Source: Aurelia coerulea (taxonomy: Eukaryota > Cnidaria > Scyphozoa > Semaeostomeae > Ulmaridae). From it: DNA of 64,000 nt. Location: positions 16,760,501 through 16,824,500 of the forward strand of contig CM076952.1 in assembly GCA_039566865.1 (NCBI GenBank). Direction: 5' to 3'. Made by a program: the position numbers and the translations under genes. Under the pieces are notes generated by a model that was given only the letters and a program-made list of their open reading frames with translations, was not told the origin of the DNA and did no database searches. Below, piece after piece: positions 23,459 through 35,865 of the stretch (its first letter is position 1; every line of letters begins with the position of its first letter).

Positions 23459-24790
23459 CCGGGTGCGCTAAAATGAACTTTACTTTTTTGACAGCGAGAT
23501 GCAATGAAATTGTTTGCCTTCGGGCTATAATAAATTTTGAAATCATTTTTTCAGCAAGAAAGATGTACTACAAACAACCCAGCTGTGTGTCTTCGTTTAG
23601 TTGAGTTATTCCACAGTTCTGAAACGCTGAGAAATTGAAATTTTGTTTGCAATTGGATGTCAGAAGTGCGAATTTCTGTTGGTGCACCCGGTTTTTATAA
23701 AGTATTGACTTGAAGTTCTCTTTGCTTGAAACAATGAAATTACTGTTCGCGAAGAACTATGTGTCTTCTTTTAATTGAGTTATTCCACAGTTCTGAAACG
23801 CAGAGAAATTAGAACTTTGTTTCCAATTGGATGCCAGAAGTGTGAAATTCCTTTCGTGCACCGGGTTTTTATACAGTCTTGACTTGAAGTTCTCTTTGCG
23901 TGAAACATTGAAATTACTGTTCACGAAGAACTATGTGTCTTCGTTTAATTGAGTTATTCAACAGTTCTGAAGTGCAGAGAAATTTAAACTTTCTTTCCAA
24001 TTGGATGTCAAAAGTGTGAAATTCCTTTGGTGCACAGTCTTGGCTTGAAGTTTTCTTTGCGTGAAACATTGAAATTACTGTTCGCGAAGAACTATGTGTC
24101 TTCGTTTAATTGAGTTATTCAACAGTTCTGAAGTGCAGAGAAATTGAAACTTTGTTTCCAATTGGATGTCAAAAGTGTGAAATTCCTTTGGTGCACAGTC
24201 TTGACTTGAAGTTCTCTTTGCGTGAAACATTGAAATTACTGTTCGCGAAGAACTATGTGTCTTCGTTTAATTGAGTTATTCCACAGTTCTGAAACGCAGA
24301 GAAATTAGAACTTTGTTTCCAATTGGATGCCAGAAGTGTGAAATTCCTTTCGTGCACCGGGTTTTTATACAGTCTTGACTTGAAGTTCTCTTTGCGTGAA
24401 ACATTGAAATTACTGTTCACGAAGAACTATGTGTCTTCGTTTAATTGAGTTATTCAACAGTTCTGAAGTGCAGAGAAATTTAAACTTTGTTTCCAATTGG
24501 ATGTCAGCAGAAGTGTGAAATTCCTTTGGTGCACCCGGTTTTTATAAAGTATTGACTTGAAGTTCTCTTTGCGTGAAACATTGAAATTACTGTTCGCGAA
24601 GAACTATGTGTCTTCGTTTAATTGAGTTATTCCACAGTTCTGAAGCGCAGAGAAATTGAAACTTTGTTTCCAATTTGATGTCAGCAGAAGTGTGAAATTC
24701 CTTTGGTGCACCCGGTTTTTATAAAGTATTGACTTGAAGTTCTCTTTGTTTGAAACATTGAAATTATTGTGCGCGAAGAACGGTTTTTAT
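23459..24790. repeat. Tandem array, ~160-180 bp unit x about 7, carrying MITE ends
   Basis: The marker GTGTCTTCGTTTAATTGAGT (first copies slightly different) recurs near 23590, 23762, 23935, 24098, 24257, 24428 and 24607. Many units contain GTGCACCCGGTTTTTATA, the right terminus of a CCGGGTGCGC element whose left terminus (ACCGGGTGCGCTAAAATGAA) stands once at 23459. The array therefore appears to have grown out of the end of a MITE. Confidence 0.85.
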
Positions 24791-25018
24791 AACGAGTGAC
24801 GGTTTTTAATTTAATTTTTTCCAACACACAACCAAACAGAGGTCAACTTGTGAGAGTGTACTGGCCCTTCGCTGTCCACTAGCTCATCAGCTCTCTGCAC
24901 CGAAAGCATTTATCTTTCCTGATCTTCAAATTCCTCTTTCCTTAGAATTATTGTGATGATAGTTGATAATCGTTATCCAGCATGGTTAAATAAGAACTGC
25001 TTCCTGTACCGGGTAACC

Positions 25019-25325
25019 CAAAAATACTTCACGAGCTAGATCGCACATAATTGCCTGAAAGCAAATATTATGAACATAAACAAGGTATCAGCATGTAGTA
25101 AAGGCTCAGCCATCTTTTGAGATGTTGCTTGGGCAGTTTAATTTATGCATACCGTCCGAAACCCCCCCCCCCCCCGGCTATGTTAGATGAAAAAAGCCCG
25201 GTAGGATGAGGGTTAAAAGATAGCTCAGCCTTACAACGTAACAGGGATGCAAATTGGTTGTCGATCAATTTTGATTTTGAGAGCAATGCAAGATCTAGCT
25301 CGTAAAGTTTTTTCGGGTCACCCGG
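25019..25325. mobile_element. Compact TA-flanked MITE, CCGGGTAACCC termini (307 bp)
   Basis: CCGGGTAACCCAAAAATACT and TTTTTTCGGGTCACCCGG lie between TA dinucleotides, with a poly-C tract at ~25161. It serves as reference for the split copy at 7850-11540. Confidence 0.8.
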
Positions 25326-25356
25326 TATACCAGTTTGTTTGTTTGTTGTTATTGAA

Positions 25357-25540
25357 GGTGTTGTGGCGCAGTGGTGTAATCCTCTGACTTTGCAGCCAGA
25401 ACAGTCAGGCAGAGTGGGTTCGATACCCGCTAGGACCCCACCACTTGAGCGTCATGACAAGGGGTCGCGGACTCGATTAGGTCTGCTCTATTTCTGCGAC
25501 CCCAGCGCTTGGCGCTGAAAAACGCAACTTCACCTTCACC
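25357..25540 (+). mobile_element. tRNA-derived SINE
   Basis: A tRNA-like head has a pol III A box TGGCGCAGTGG (25364-25374) and B box GGTTCGATACC (25417-25427), with CTGACTTTGCAGCCAG in the anticodon-arm position (GCA, Cys-like). It is followed by an unrelated body and a (TTCACC)n tail at 25529-25540. The acceptor stem does not pair well, so it is a SINE, not a functional tRNA. It begins 31 bp after a MITE end. Confidence 0.75.
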
Positions 25541-25962
25541 AGAACTGTACTAGTTTGCGAAATTTGTATGAACTCTGGAAGAGTTCATTTTCAAATTATT
25601 TATTGAATCGTTCTGTTAATAACGGTTGTTAAAGGTCAACATTTACAGTTTTTTTTAAATTTGTAGAAAAGATTGTGTTGTAAAAGTTCAAAAGTACGAA
25701 CATTTGTTGAGCCACATATTTATTCTATGCAAATATTCAGGTTTTTCTTATCTATTTATTCATTCAATATTTACCTATTTTTAACTCATTCGTGATTTCA
25801 TTCTAACGTGATTTGAAATTATGCTGCGTTAGATAGTCTGTAGCGACTATCTGTTTTCAAGCAAGCGATTGCAAAGTCAAAGGTTTCAAACGTCTTCAGT
25901 AGGACCTCAGATTCAACCCTTTGGTGTCAAATTTTAGGCGTGGAAGCAAATATGTTTATATA

Positions 25963-26530
25963 CAGGGTATCCCAAAAAAGTTGTGCCTCGTTTGCCTAGA
26001 GATTGCAACAAACGGACATAAGATTCTCACCAAATTTGTATGTGATGTTGCTCTTCAGATGTTCAAATAAAGTTTGCTGCCATTCCCGTAAAAATCCGTT
26101 GAAAATTATGGAGCTATGACCCTCAGAAGACCAAATTTTCCTGTGATGACTGAACCAGCGGTCGACCATTTTGTCTTACTATTTTGCAGTGATATTAGTA
26201 GCTTCACGTGAGGTAAGAAATAATTTCTGTGAGGTCAGAAATAGTGGAACTCTCTGAGGATTAGCGGAAACTTCACAAGAGCTATGAAATTGGAGGCTGC
26301 TGTTTCATTTTCCATCCATGAAGATATTTATCGCTGCAAAATAGTAAGACAAAATGGCCGGTCATTGGGCAAATTTGGACTCCATCATTTTCAACGGATT
26401 TTTATGGGGATAGTATCAAACTCTAATTGAATATCTGAAGAGAAACATCATGCAAAAGTTTTGCGAGAATCTTTTTGCCGTTTTGTCGCAATCTTCAGGC
26501 AAACGGGGCGCAATTTTTTGGGACACCCTG
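25963..26530. mobile_element. TA-flanked MITE, CAGGGTATCCC termini (568 bp)
   Basis: CAGGGTATCCCAAAAAAGTT at the left and ...TTTTTTGGGACACCCTG at the right are inverted, between TA dinucleotides. Inner blocks such as CAAATAAAGTTTGCTGCCAT are shared with 27242-27692. Confidence 0.8.
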
Positions 26531-26552
26531 TAGAAGGTACCTATCACAGCGG

Positions 26553-26998
26553 GTGCGCCAAAAAGAACTTCGATCGTTGGGGAATTCGTTATACGGTAAA
26601 TACTTGATAAACTGAAATGAATCTCAAAGGATGATGGATAGCCAAAAGGCTTTCGATTTGCCGAACGTATTTTTTGTGATTTTGTTCTATTTCTCTTAAA
26701 GTTGGAAATGTAGGTAAAATTCAATTTACGAGAAATCCGGTACTTCTACTTGTGGAAAAGGGCCTGAACTCTTGATCGAAATAATAAGGAATCTCCTCAA
26801 TCAAGCAGATTTAATCATCCTCAAGAGTTGATTATTGAGAGCCCTTATGAAATCAGCAATGTACTGCTCAGAAAAATGAAAAACATTACGAAAGGTACTT
26901 CGCCTTTCAGCAATAAACCAAACTTTGATTCATAACAATTTATCAATTGTTCTCCATGCTACGACTTTTCAAACATATAAAGTTATTTTGGCCCACTC
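26553..26998. mobile_element. MITE, CGGGTGCGCC termini
   Basis: AGCGGGTGCGCCAAAAAGAA opens and ATTTTGGCCCACTCGGTAG closes the block in inverted orientation. It starts about 20 bp after the preceding MITE. Boundaries are good to a few bases. Confidence 0.55.
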
Positions 26999-27241
26999 GG
27001 TAGATTTCTAAGCTCACAACGAAAGATCAAAAGCCTTGTCTGAAGAAGTCCTTAGATCCCGAATACTTGGGAGTGATATTCTTTATTTGATAATGGTAGC
27101 TTGATGGATCAACTTAGGCCAAACCCACGGCATTATTTATATCATGCAACGTAGTTTCTTATAAGCACAAGAAATTTCAAAATGTACAGCATACATTACA
27201 CACCAATGTTCAACAGAGGAATGGTAGCTCATTTTTGAATA

Positions 27242-27692
27242 CAGGGTGTCCTAAAAACTTGTGCCCCATTTGCCTGAAAATTATGACAAAAGGGCAAAAG
27301 ATTTTCGCCAAAATTTTATATGATCTTGCTCTTAGGACGTTCAAATAAAGTTTGCTGCCATCCCCATAAAAATCCGTTGAAAAATGATGGAGCTATGACC
27401 TTCAGAAGACCAAATTTGCCTGACGACTGAAACCAGCAGTCGGCCATTTTGTCTTACTATTTTACAGTGATAAATGGCTTCACGTGAGGTAAGAAATAGT
27501 TTCTGTGAAAATTTTGAAATTTGGTCTTCAGAGGGTCATAGCTCCATAATTTTCAATGGATTTTTACGGGAATGGCAGCAAACTTTATTTGAACATCTGA
27601 AGAGCAACATCATATAAAAGTTTGGCGACAATCTTTTGTCGTTTTGTCATAATCTTCAGGCAAACGGTGCACAATTTTTTTGGGACACCCTG
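27242..27692. mobile_element. TA-flanked MITE, CAGGGTGTCC termini (451 bp)
   Basis: CAGGGTGTCCTAAAAACTTG and ...TTTTTTTGGGACACCCTG between TA dinucleotides. Sister of 25963-26530. Confidence 0.8.
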
Positions 27693-28462
27693 TATATTTA
27701 ATCGCAAATCGTGAGCTTTTTTCCGTTTAGTATATTTCGACAATCCTAAATGAAGCATTTTACATTAAAATTCATTTTGTCTCTAAGATATGTGAATCCA
27801 TTTCTGATTAGGTTGCCGGAGACGTCAACATGTAAATGATAAGGAAACTGCTGAGCCGTCAGATGGAAAATGATTAAGGAAGAAATCTACGATTTGGAAA
27901 TTAAAGGTACACCCAAAGATTCAACAAACCTATTGTATTCCCAGATAACATCAAAGATTACTTATCCTGTATAACTTAAACCTAACTATCATGCAATGAC
28001 GTTGAGCAACGCGTCTCGTTAAAATAGATTAATATCTACAATTAATTATAATTTTGAACAACTATATGTAACAGCTAATTTGTCAGACTGACTCAGTTGT
28101 AAAGAATGTATACCAAAATAATTAATATAGATAACAGCATGCCTTACTGAAATGTTACAAGAAATGTCGCTTGCTAAGCTTATGTGCACCCTTGATTGGA
28201 TTTTCACCTCCATAGAATTTAGTACGTTTGCCCGCCTCTCCAACCCGTACAAACTCATATTTGCCGATTACCCCGTTTTGATGTCGTGGCTAGCTTTGGA
28301 ACCTTGGCTCCAGTCATAGAGCCGAGTTCGTTGAAATGAAATATTTGTTCAGAAGTTAGTGGATGGGAATATGCAATTTTCCAGAAATTTGCCCTGACAA
28401 ACTGATGCCCACAGAAACTCTAGAAAGGGTGATTTTTTCAAAACAAGGTACAGGTCTAAGTA

Positions 28463-28738
28463 AGTCTGCGTTTACACCATTCCGGTACAATTTGAATACG
28501 ACGAAACATGAGTCGGCCTCTCATTCACACGGAAACAGTACATTTTTTGCTGGCAGATTTTGAAAACGGTAGCTCTTGAAATGGAACTCTAATCGGCACA
28601 TTTTGAAGACGGCATCGTTTTCAAACGACGAAAACAGAAAAGAAAATGTTGGACGCTGTTACCGTCAAATTTCCTACCTCATGAAAAAAATGATCCTACC
28701 GTTTTCAACTTGTGCCGGTATCGTGTGAACGCAGCCTG
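28463..28738. mobile_element. MITE with GTCTGCGTTTACAC ends
   Basis: GTCTGCGTTTACACCATTCC at the left is the inverse of a GGTATCGTGTGAACGCAGCC-type right end, with GAAAACGG blocks on both sides. Target duplication not resolved. Confidence 0.55.
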
Positions 28739-29855
28739 GATATTTTATTTTACAAATTCGCCCTTGCTAGATGGGCACTGAATATTATGATTTTCTTGAA
28801 AGCATTTCTGAAATAATGTGCTGGTTTCTGTCGAGTGTACATGCTCCCAACGACGCTGACAATACCAAAGTCAAGGTTAGTTGGAAGTTGTGAAGGTTGC
28901 AAAGATCCTCGTAAATTTTAGTTTGAAATAGCGTGATTGAGTGCATTGTGTTGACTCTGAAACCGCGACCTATTTTATACATGATAATTGCCTTCATGAT
29001 GAATCAACAAACTTGTACAGATCAACGGTTTCACTTTAAACAAATTGATATTTGCCACAGTGTTATTCTTGAAATTTGAAAATAGTTCTTTTGAATTGCC
29101 GTGGGAATATTAAGTATTTTTGTAACTTCAAGATATCTGCAGTGTTTCGAAGTTAAGAGCTGCCGCTGAATTGCTAATGAATACATGTTTTTCAACATAG
29201 TTGAGATTAATGTAAGACTTTATTTTTGAATATGATATACAGTACAGTGACACTCCGATTCATGGCCAAATTCTATAAATTTTTGACATTTATGCAATAT
29301 TTTGCCTTAAAGTTTCAAGTAAATTCCCCAAGCAGGAAGAAGCTTTCGTCTTCAAATCACTCAGCACAAACGGGCCGACATTTGTCAATGCAGAAATCAA
29401 AAAAATTTGGGCTGCCTGGGCTTCCTGGAAAGTGAAGACTGCTAAAAAAATGTGAAGGAAAAATGATTTAGAATTACAACAGAAGCACTTGAGTGGTGTC
29501 GCCCATTATGGCCCAGTGGCGTATGATCGGTCACCCATCGTGGCCCAACCTCGTACCCAGTGACAATGAAGGTTTTCCGTAAACTTCAACGCCTACATTG
29601 ACCCTGGAGCCTGTTAGGCTATTCTGCTATTTGATTGGCCCTTTTCGAAACAAAAGAAGTTTTTCACCTTTGAAGCCCTGGCGTTCAGTCGAAATAAAGA
29701 ACATTCGAATGGCTCTGGATACAATGAGTGCTGTTCGAACCATGGAATTTACATTTCGAAATTGTCGAATATGGGATTCGAAAGTACCTGCTGTCTGCCA
29801 AATTATGCTAATTATTCCGATCAAAATTGACAAAATTTGTAAACCGGTCCCAGGT

Positions 29856-29920
29856 CCCAAGGGTATCTGTTGAGGTCTAGCCTCCTATTGAAAACAACAG
29901 ATACCCTTGGGAACGAGGTT
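29856..29920. repeat. 65-bp hairpin (CCCAAGGGTATCTGTTG)
   Basis: CCCAAGGGTATCTGTTG and CAACAGATACCCTTGGG form a 17-bp perfect stem with a ~30-bp loop. A similar hairpin of different sequence, bounded by CAACCTCGTCCCC and GGGGATGAGGTTG, lies at 30650-30714; both have AACCTCG/CGAGGTT-like edges. Confidence 0.7.
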
Positions 29921-30364
29921 GATCGTGGCCATACTAGTTGATATTCGTAGAAACTGCCGTTTTTACCCCCATCTCCAATCCAAAGTTGTTTAAAATGAGT
30001 ACATGGAGTTTATGTAAAGACTCAACACTCTCTGACGATTTTCTCCTTTTGTTAGTGATAAAAGCTGGCTACTTGGTTTTCATTAATATCTCTATGAGGA
30101 CATGATAGGCGCCACCACTCTAGCTCTAGTGTTGCCCAAATTTTAAAAAAGTGAGATTTTCAGACTGACTGCTGTTGGATAATCTTCTCAATCGTCTCTT
30201 TGAGGGCTATGTGCTCTGAAAATCATTCTTTTTATAACCGTTTTTATATCCTTCCATTCATAGCCTTCGTTATAAGCTAACCATAAATTTCAACAAGTAA
30301 TAAGATATTTCTGATAGTGTAAAAGTCTATTCGCATCAGAAAATGTTTCATAAAAACCAATCAG

Positions 30365-30660
30365 AAAGTTTTACAGTGAGTTATTCCTGGGTTTTTTTTT
30401 TATTATGCCACAAAAATATCGACCAAATGCCATCCTGCGTTATCAAAAACAGGCCTAGTGGAATAGTAACCATTCTTTCTTGTTCCCAATGCAAGCGAAA
30501 GCCAACCTTGTCGTCAAAAACGTTTTGCAATGAGTTATTCTTGGGTTTGTTTCGAACATGCCACAAAAATATCGACCAAATGCCATCCTGCTTTATCCAA
30601 AATAGTGGAATAAACCATTCTTCCTTGTTCCCAATGCAAGCGAAAGCCAACCTCGTCCCC
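30365..30660. repeat. Direct duplication, ~150-bp unit x 2
   Basis: The block TGAGTTATTC..TGGGTT..ATGCCACAAAAATATCGACC..CCAATGCAAGCGAAAGCCAACC occurs at ~30377-30510 and ~30530-30655. The second copy runs into the 30650 hairpin. No coding function seen. Confidence 0.75.
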
Positions 30661-31707
30661 GGGGCCTTTGTCATATTGGGACTCATGACAAAAAAGCCTT
30701 GGGGATGAGGTTGAGCGAAAGTATTTGCTGCAGGGCGACAGGGCAATGTAGCTTATAAAACATCGTCTCTGAATCATCTTTCTCAAAGCAAATTTCAATT
30801 TATTTCTCATAATCAAATTTTGATGATTTTCAAAAGTGATGCATCAATTTTGGCGAGCCGGTTTGCCGCAACGAAAGGGGATTAGCTTGTGACGTAGAAA
30901 AATGCCTAAATTTTCTTTGATTGAGATTCTATGTTATTTTACTGCAACTTGGGTTGGGTGCAAGGTGGATAAAAATTAGATTTCGATATTATTCAAATAT
31001 AGTTTATCATATCCTGTTTATCATATGACACATCAATTTTCATTAAATTTTTAGGTTTACAAATTTTAGATAAATATTATTTTGAATCAAATTTGTCAAC
31101 GAATCAATTTCCTCTTCGTTTTGTTCGAATATTCTCATTTCCATTTTCCATTCCATGAATCACGATTCTCATCTTCAGGGTCTTTGTGATTGCTCAATCA
31201 AAACTGCGCCTTCTATTGTCTAGGCCATCAGCATCTTCTGCAGGAACATAATCGTAATCATCGTATATAGGCGAATCAAGAGTTTGTTCTACAAATCACA
31301 CAGTTTGTAAAGGATCTGAAAGCAATAAATCATTTTCCATGCAAGCCCTTCCCAAGCAAACTGTTTTATTTTTACATGCTTGCTTTGTTGGCTTACCATA
31401 GCTCGCTTTGTTGACCTTCCTTATGGCATTATTGAATTATTGGCTTGCCATTTCTTGAATTTTTAGCCGGTGCTGTCATACGGTTGTGCTTCTTGCGTTT
31501 AGCTGCAAATCATGTGCGAACGTTACCTGACTGGGGCAGAAAGGGTATCGCATTAGGAGCTTGGCAATAACAATAATAATAATAATAATGATGAATTTCT
31601 TTAAAGTTGGTTAATAATACAAATAGTTTTCTCTAAAGGGAAGAGTAACTAATTAAAACCAAGTATTTAACTACAAAATTAAATCTAACATATTATTTAC
31701 ATATAGA

Positions 31708-32306
31708 AACAAGGGCAGATTTTGTAATACAATAGCTTGAGTTGCTTTTGTTGACACCTCAATTCAAAGCGATTAGCGATCACAGACAAAGGAAATTCTC
31801 TCAACCAGTAAATCAAAACAAACAAAGCCGCACAAGTTTCTCTGAAACCCAGGTAGCTAGCTCGCTCGCTGTGCATTCCAGAAACTGTTTTTAAGGGCAA
31901 ACATGAGCATAGATCGAAAGAAGAAGGATATATCTACACATCTGCCGCGGGCATTTTATTTCTTTGGTCCAGAAGCTGAGCAGTAAATGTTTTGATAACA
32001 CCCAAAAAAATTAGAGAATTGAATCGCCTCCTAAATGGCTTTTGAACCAAACATATAAAATGCCTGCGGCAGATGTGTAGATGCATCCTTCTTCTTTCGA
32101 TTTATGCTAATGTCTGCCCTTAAAAATAATTTCTGGAATGCACAGCGAGCGAGCTAGCTACCTGGGTTTCAGAGAAACTTGTGTGGCTTTGTTTTTTTTG
32201 AATTTCTGGTTGAGAGAATTTCCTTTGTCTGCAATCGCTAATCGCTTTGAATTGAGGTGTCAACGAAAGCAACTCATGCTATTGTATTACAAAATCTGCC
32301 CTTGTT
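31708..32306. mobile_element. Palindromic MITE with 8-9-bp target duplication, copy C (~599 bp)
   Basis: AACAAGGGCAG ends with TACATATAG at 31698-31706 and 32307-32315 (one extra A on the left). Same family as 14175 and 20667. Confidence 0.8.
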
Positions 32307-33118
32307 TACATATAGTACAATTGCATTTGTCCCCATTCCACGTTTTTATTATTTTTTGAATGTCAGGCAAGGACAACAAATAGGATTTACTGTATATTCA
32401 CCCTTGGAAGGACATACATATGCATAATCTATACATACATACGACTTTACTTGTTTACTCCGGTCAAACACTGGCAGCTCCAATGAGCTGATGTGAACCT
32501 TTCTTGCCTGACAAGTTCATAATTTCTACAATACATATACATCTCAATAAAAAGTACCCTGAGAAGTACCCTGAGAAAACGCCTGATAGAGCTAAAAGTT
32601 GTGAGAAAATCCAGATTTGTCCTCAAATATAGCAGGACTAGACAGTTGCGCTTAAAAAGATGGAGGACAGCAATTTTCCATCTTGATTCCTTGCATCTGA
32701 TGGAATTTAAATTCCATGTTTTCTTTGCCTGTTCTCGAAGTGAAGCTTCCTTTTTTGAATCTGAATTTTTTTCTTTTCTCCAAGCGAAACTTGCTGATGG
32801 TCGAAATTTACAAGAGGAAAGTAAATCAAAACCCATAATATATTAGGACATATTTGTTACCAGTGATGTATGCCTTATAGCCTAGATATGGCAATGATCT
32901 TTTACTACCAAATGCTCGGACCATATATTTTGGCATCGAAACCACACCTTTTATTGGGCATAGACTTTGGCAGCTGCTACCAAATCAGATAAAAACTGCT
33001 AGCTCCCTGGCAATTCTTACAGACCGAAAGAAATCACGGAAAGGGGAGAAATGCAAACTGTAGGCTTTGTTGAATTTTTTTCCAAATTATGGTTTTTTAT
33101 TCGCAAGTAGTGCTTTTT

Positions 33119-35108
33119 TATGAGGCGCCAAAGGGGACAAAAGTATGATTTTTTTTATCTTACATGATTTGCATTTTTTAGTGTAATGAATTTTTTTTGT
33201 ACTGTATAAACATTTTCTATGATGTGTGATTTTATTTTTGTTGTGTATCTGTGAAATTTTACATTGTAGATTTCCTTTTTGCACATAATAAATTTTTTTA
33301 CAGCTGATATCTTTGTTTTTTCTTGTGGGTATGATTTTTATTGCAAGCAGTTCCTTGAATTTTTTCCTATGCTGCATGATTTTTATTTTTCTCTCTTACT
33401 GGTCAGTATTTTTTCTATTCCATAGTCCGATTTTTTTCCATCCAGTGTGCTTTTTTTTGCACTGTGTAAATTTTTTTTCCAATGTGTGTTGGTAGTTATT
33501 TATTTCAAGCATGTATTCTTTATTTATTATTTCCAACTTTATTTATACAAAGTATAAACTTCAAGTGGTTTACACGCATCGTGCTGTACTGGCGGGAAAA
33601 AGGACTAGCGCATGCGCAGTATACCTTTGTTCAGTTCATGCTACTTTTGCCCCAAATTCATAGGCCACTGTGTGGGGCCCTTTCAAAAGAACAAACATGA
33701 TGCAAATGTGCTGGCGAATAGAAACAGAATATTGTCACTACTGCAAGTGCAAGCAACACCCCAGACTTGCTCCAAGTCTCGTTTGTTATCTTATTCAGGC
33801 CCCTAGGACTTAGCAAGTCTAGCAAAATCGTGGCTATGAAACGCGGGAGGGGGGGGGGGGGGTACCTAGTATATTTTCTAAAGCCGGTTGTCGAAAGCGA
33901 GGTATTATTTCATTGTTTTTCAACGAATTTTTAAGTTTTGGAGTATAGTTTTGGCTGATTCTTTCTAAAGTCGGCTTTCATTTCGAGGGAAAAGTTCTAA
34001 AGCCGGGTGAAACTTTCTTGGAGCGTACTTCTATGATTTGACCAAATAGATGTCTTCAAGATATATGTGTGAAACAACCCATCTAGCCCTTGAAACAATA
34101 CCAGGATTTTTTAGCGTAAGCGTAAGCATAAACGTTTGAATGCCCCACCATTCAAAAATCCTTTGAAAATGCCCTGAGGGGGTTTTCAGGGAACTTAAAC
34201 GCATTTGATCACTGGCATGGCACGCCCGGTCGGAGAACTCCCTGCAGGTTTTAACCGTGTTGATGCAGAGAATAGAGGGGGATCTTGGTCAAAATGAAGT
34301 TTTCGGGTCACTTTATGCACCTTAGATGAAGAAGCTTTCGTCATTTATTTACTGTCGAAAACCTTGGTCTCGCAATTACAGGCTGGCGGCTGCGATTACA
34401 GAGCGGCTGCGATTAAAAAGAGATCTAAATTCTTCTTCTGATGTTGTGTGTTTTGTCTGTGCATTTTCCCCAGAATTTGATTGTGAAGAAGTTCCATTTA
34501 ACGCTCGTTGAACAGACTGCTGAAATTGAGGGCTCGAAAAAATTGAATTGGTGATTGCCTGCAACGCAGCCATCTTCTCTTGACCACGCTGAACTGAACA
34601 AAGGTATACTGCGCATGCGCTAGTCCTTTTTCCCGCCAGTACAGCACGATGCGTGTAAACCACTTGAAGTTTATACTTTGTATAAATAATGTTGGAAATA
34701 ATAAATAAAGAATACATGCTTGAAATAAATAACTACCAACACACATTGGAAAAAAATTTACACAGCGCAAAAAAAAAGCACACTGAATGGAAAAAAATCG
34801 GACTATGGAATAGAAAAAATACTGACCAGTAAGAGAGAAAAATAAAAATCATGCAGCATAGGAAAAAATTCAAGGAACTGCTTGCAATGAAAATCATACC
34901 CACAAGAAAAAACAAAGATATCAGCTGTAAAAAAATTTATTATGTGCAAAAAGGAAATCTACAATGTAAAATTTCACAGATACACAACAAAAATAAAATC
35001 ATACATCATAGAAAATTTTTATACAGTACAAAAAAAATTTATTACACTAAAGAATGCAAATCATGTAAGATAAAAAAATCATACTTTTGTCCCCTTTGGC
35101 GCCTCATA
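33119..35108. mobile_element. Inverted-repeat element with ~520-bp arms carrying promoter-like motifs
   Basis: Arms at 33119-33638 and 34590-35108 are close inverted copies; CTTTTT flanks both ends (33113-33118, 35109-35114), a possible 6-bp target duplication. Each inner arm end carries TACTGCGCATGCGCTAGT (an NRF1-type palindrome) beside TTTTTCCCGCCAGT (E2F-like). The 951-bp centre has no recognisable transposase. Confidence 0.8.
34376..34573 (-). CDS. Short ORF (65 aa) in the centre of the inverted-repeat element
   Basis: On the minus strand, ATGGCTGCGTTGCAG starts 17 bp downstream of the right arm's inner end, below NRF1- and E2F-like motifs, and within an AAGATGGCTGC context that fits a YY1 site. 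The product begins MAALQAITNSIFSSPQFQQS, is Ser/Gln/Thr-rich and hydrophilic, and stops after a duplicated GCGATTACAG-type block. I do not recognise a family. It could be a captured first exon of a host gene or a remnant of the element's own gene; it could also be chance. Confidence 0.3.
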   Translation of the reverse strand: MAALQAITNSIFSSPQFQQSVQRALNGTSSQSNSGENAQTKHTTSEEEFRSLFNRSRSVIAAASL

Positions 35109-35865
35109 CTTTTTGATTGTAAATTTATTTTTCCCAAAGTTTTTTTGCTATTTTGCCTTGATTAGCTGTAGCTGAGCTATTGTACATTAGCTTACTTTGA
35201 AACAGGCCCCAGAGTGATAGCAGCTTTCTTCAGCTGAATCTGGTGAGGTGACCAGATTCAGTATTTATATCAATTTCATTAGTAAAAAATTATCAATAAT
35301 AATAATTCTGCCCAGAGGTAATGCTGTGCATTGCAAAACGCCTGCCTTGTATGGGTAGCGTCAATGATATCGACTTCAGTCTGAATTCGACTTCCCTTAC
35401 ACTGCAAAAAAACTTTAGCGAAACGACAACATAGTATTGAGGGAATAGAAATTGCCTACTCCTACTGAGAGGGAAAGATCAATTTTAATCGCGTAATTTT
35501 GCGTAGAAAACCAAAGACAATTATTGGCTGATGACTCGTCTCCATACCTGATCCGCAATTTCAATGATATTGCATTTCAATTTAAATGAAGATTTTAATG
35601 TTATTTCCCGTTTTCATCGAGTAAACTCTATTACCTCGGAAATAAACAATGCCTGCTTTCACCTCTATGAAATAAGGTCAATGTATTCCTTTTGCTGTGA
35701 CCTCTCCTTTATCCGTCGAAAAGTCGGACCGAAATAGGGATTAGTGGACAAAGGATCCTAGATCTAGCATTGCATGATTTGCATATCGGAAAGTGTTCTG
35801 TTTTTCTTTTAAAGATTTTCTTTCTGCGGTTGAAGGCTTCGTGGCGGACAAGACAACGATTGAAA

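Noticed and set aside
25357..25428. Functional tRNA-Cys gene
   Set aside because: Boxes A and B are present, but the acceptor stem pairs poorly and a SINE body and tail follow directly.
33087..33377. Paired open frames on opposite strands at 33.1-33.5 and 34.7-35.2 kb (96, 104 and 60 aa)
   Set aside because: Low-complexity Lys/Phe-rich translations of an AT-rich inverted repeat; they appear twice only because the arms are copies.
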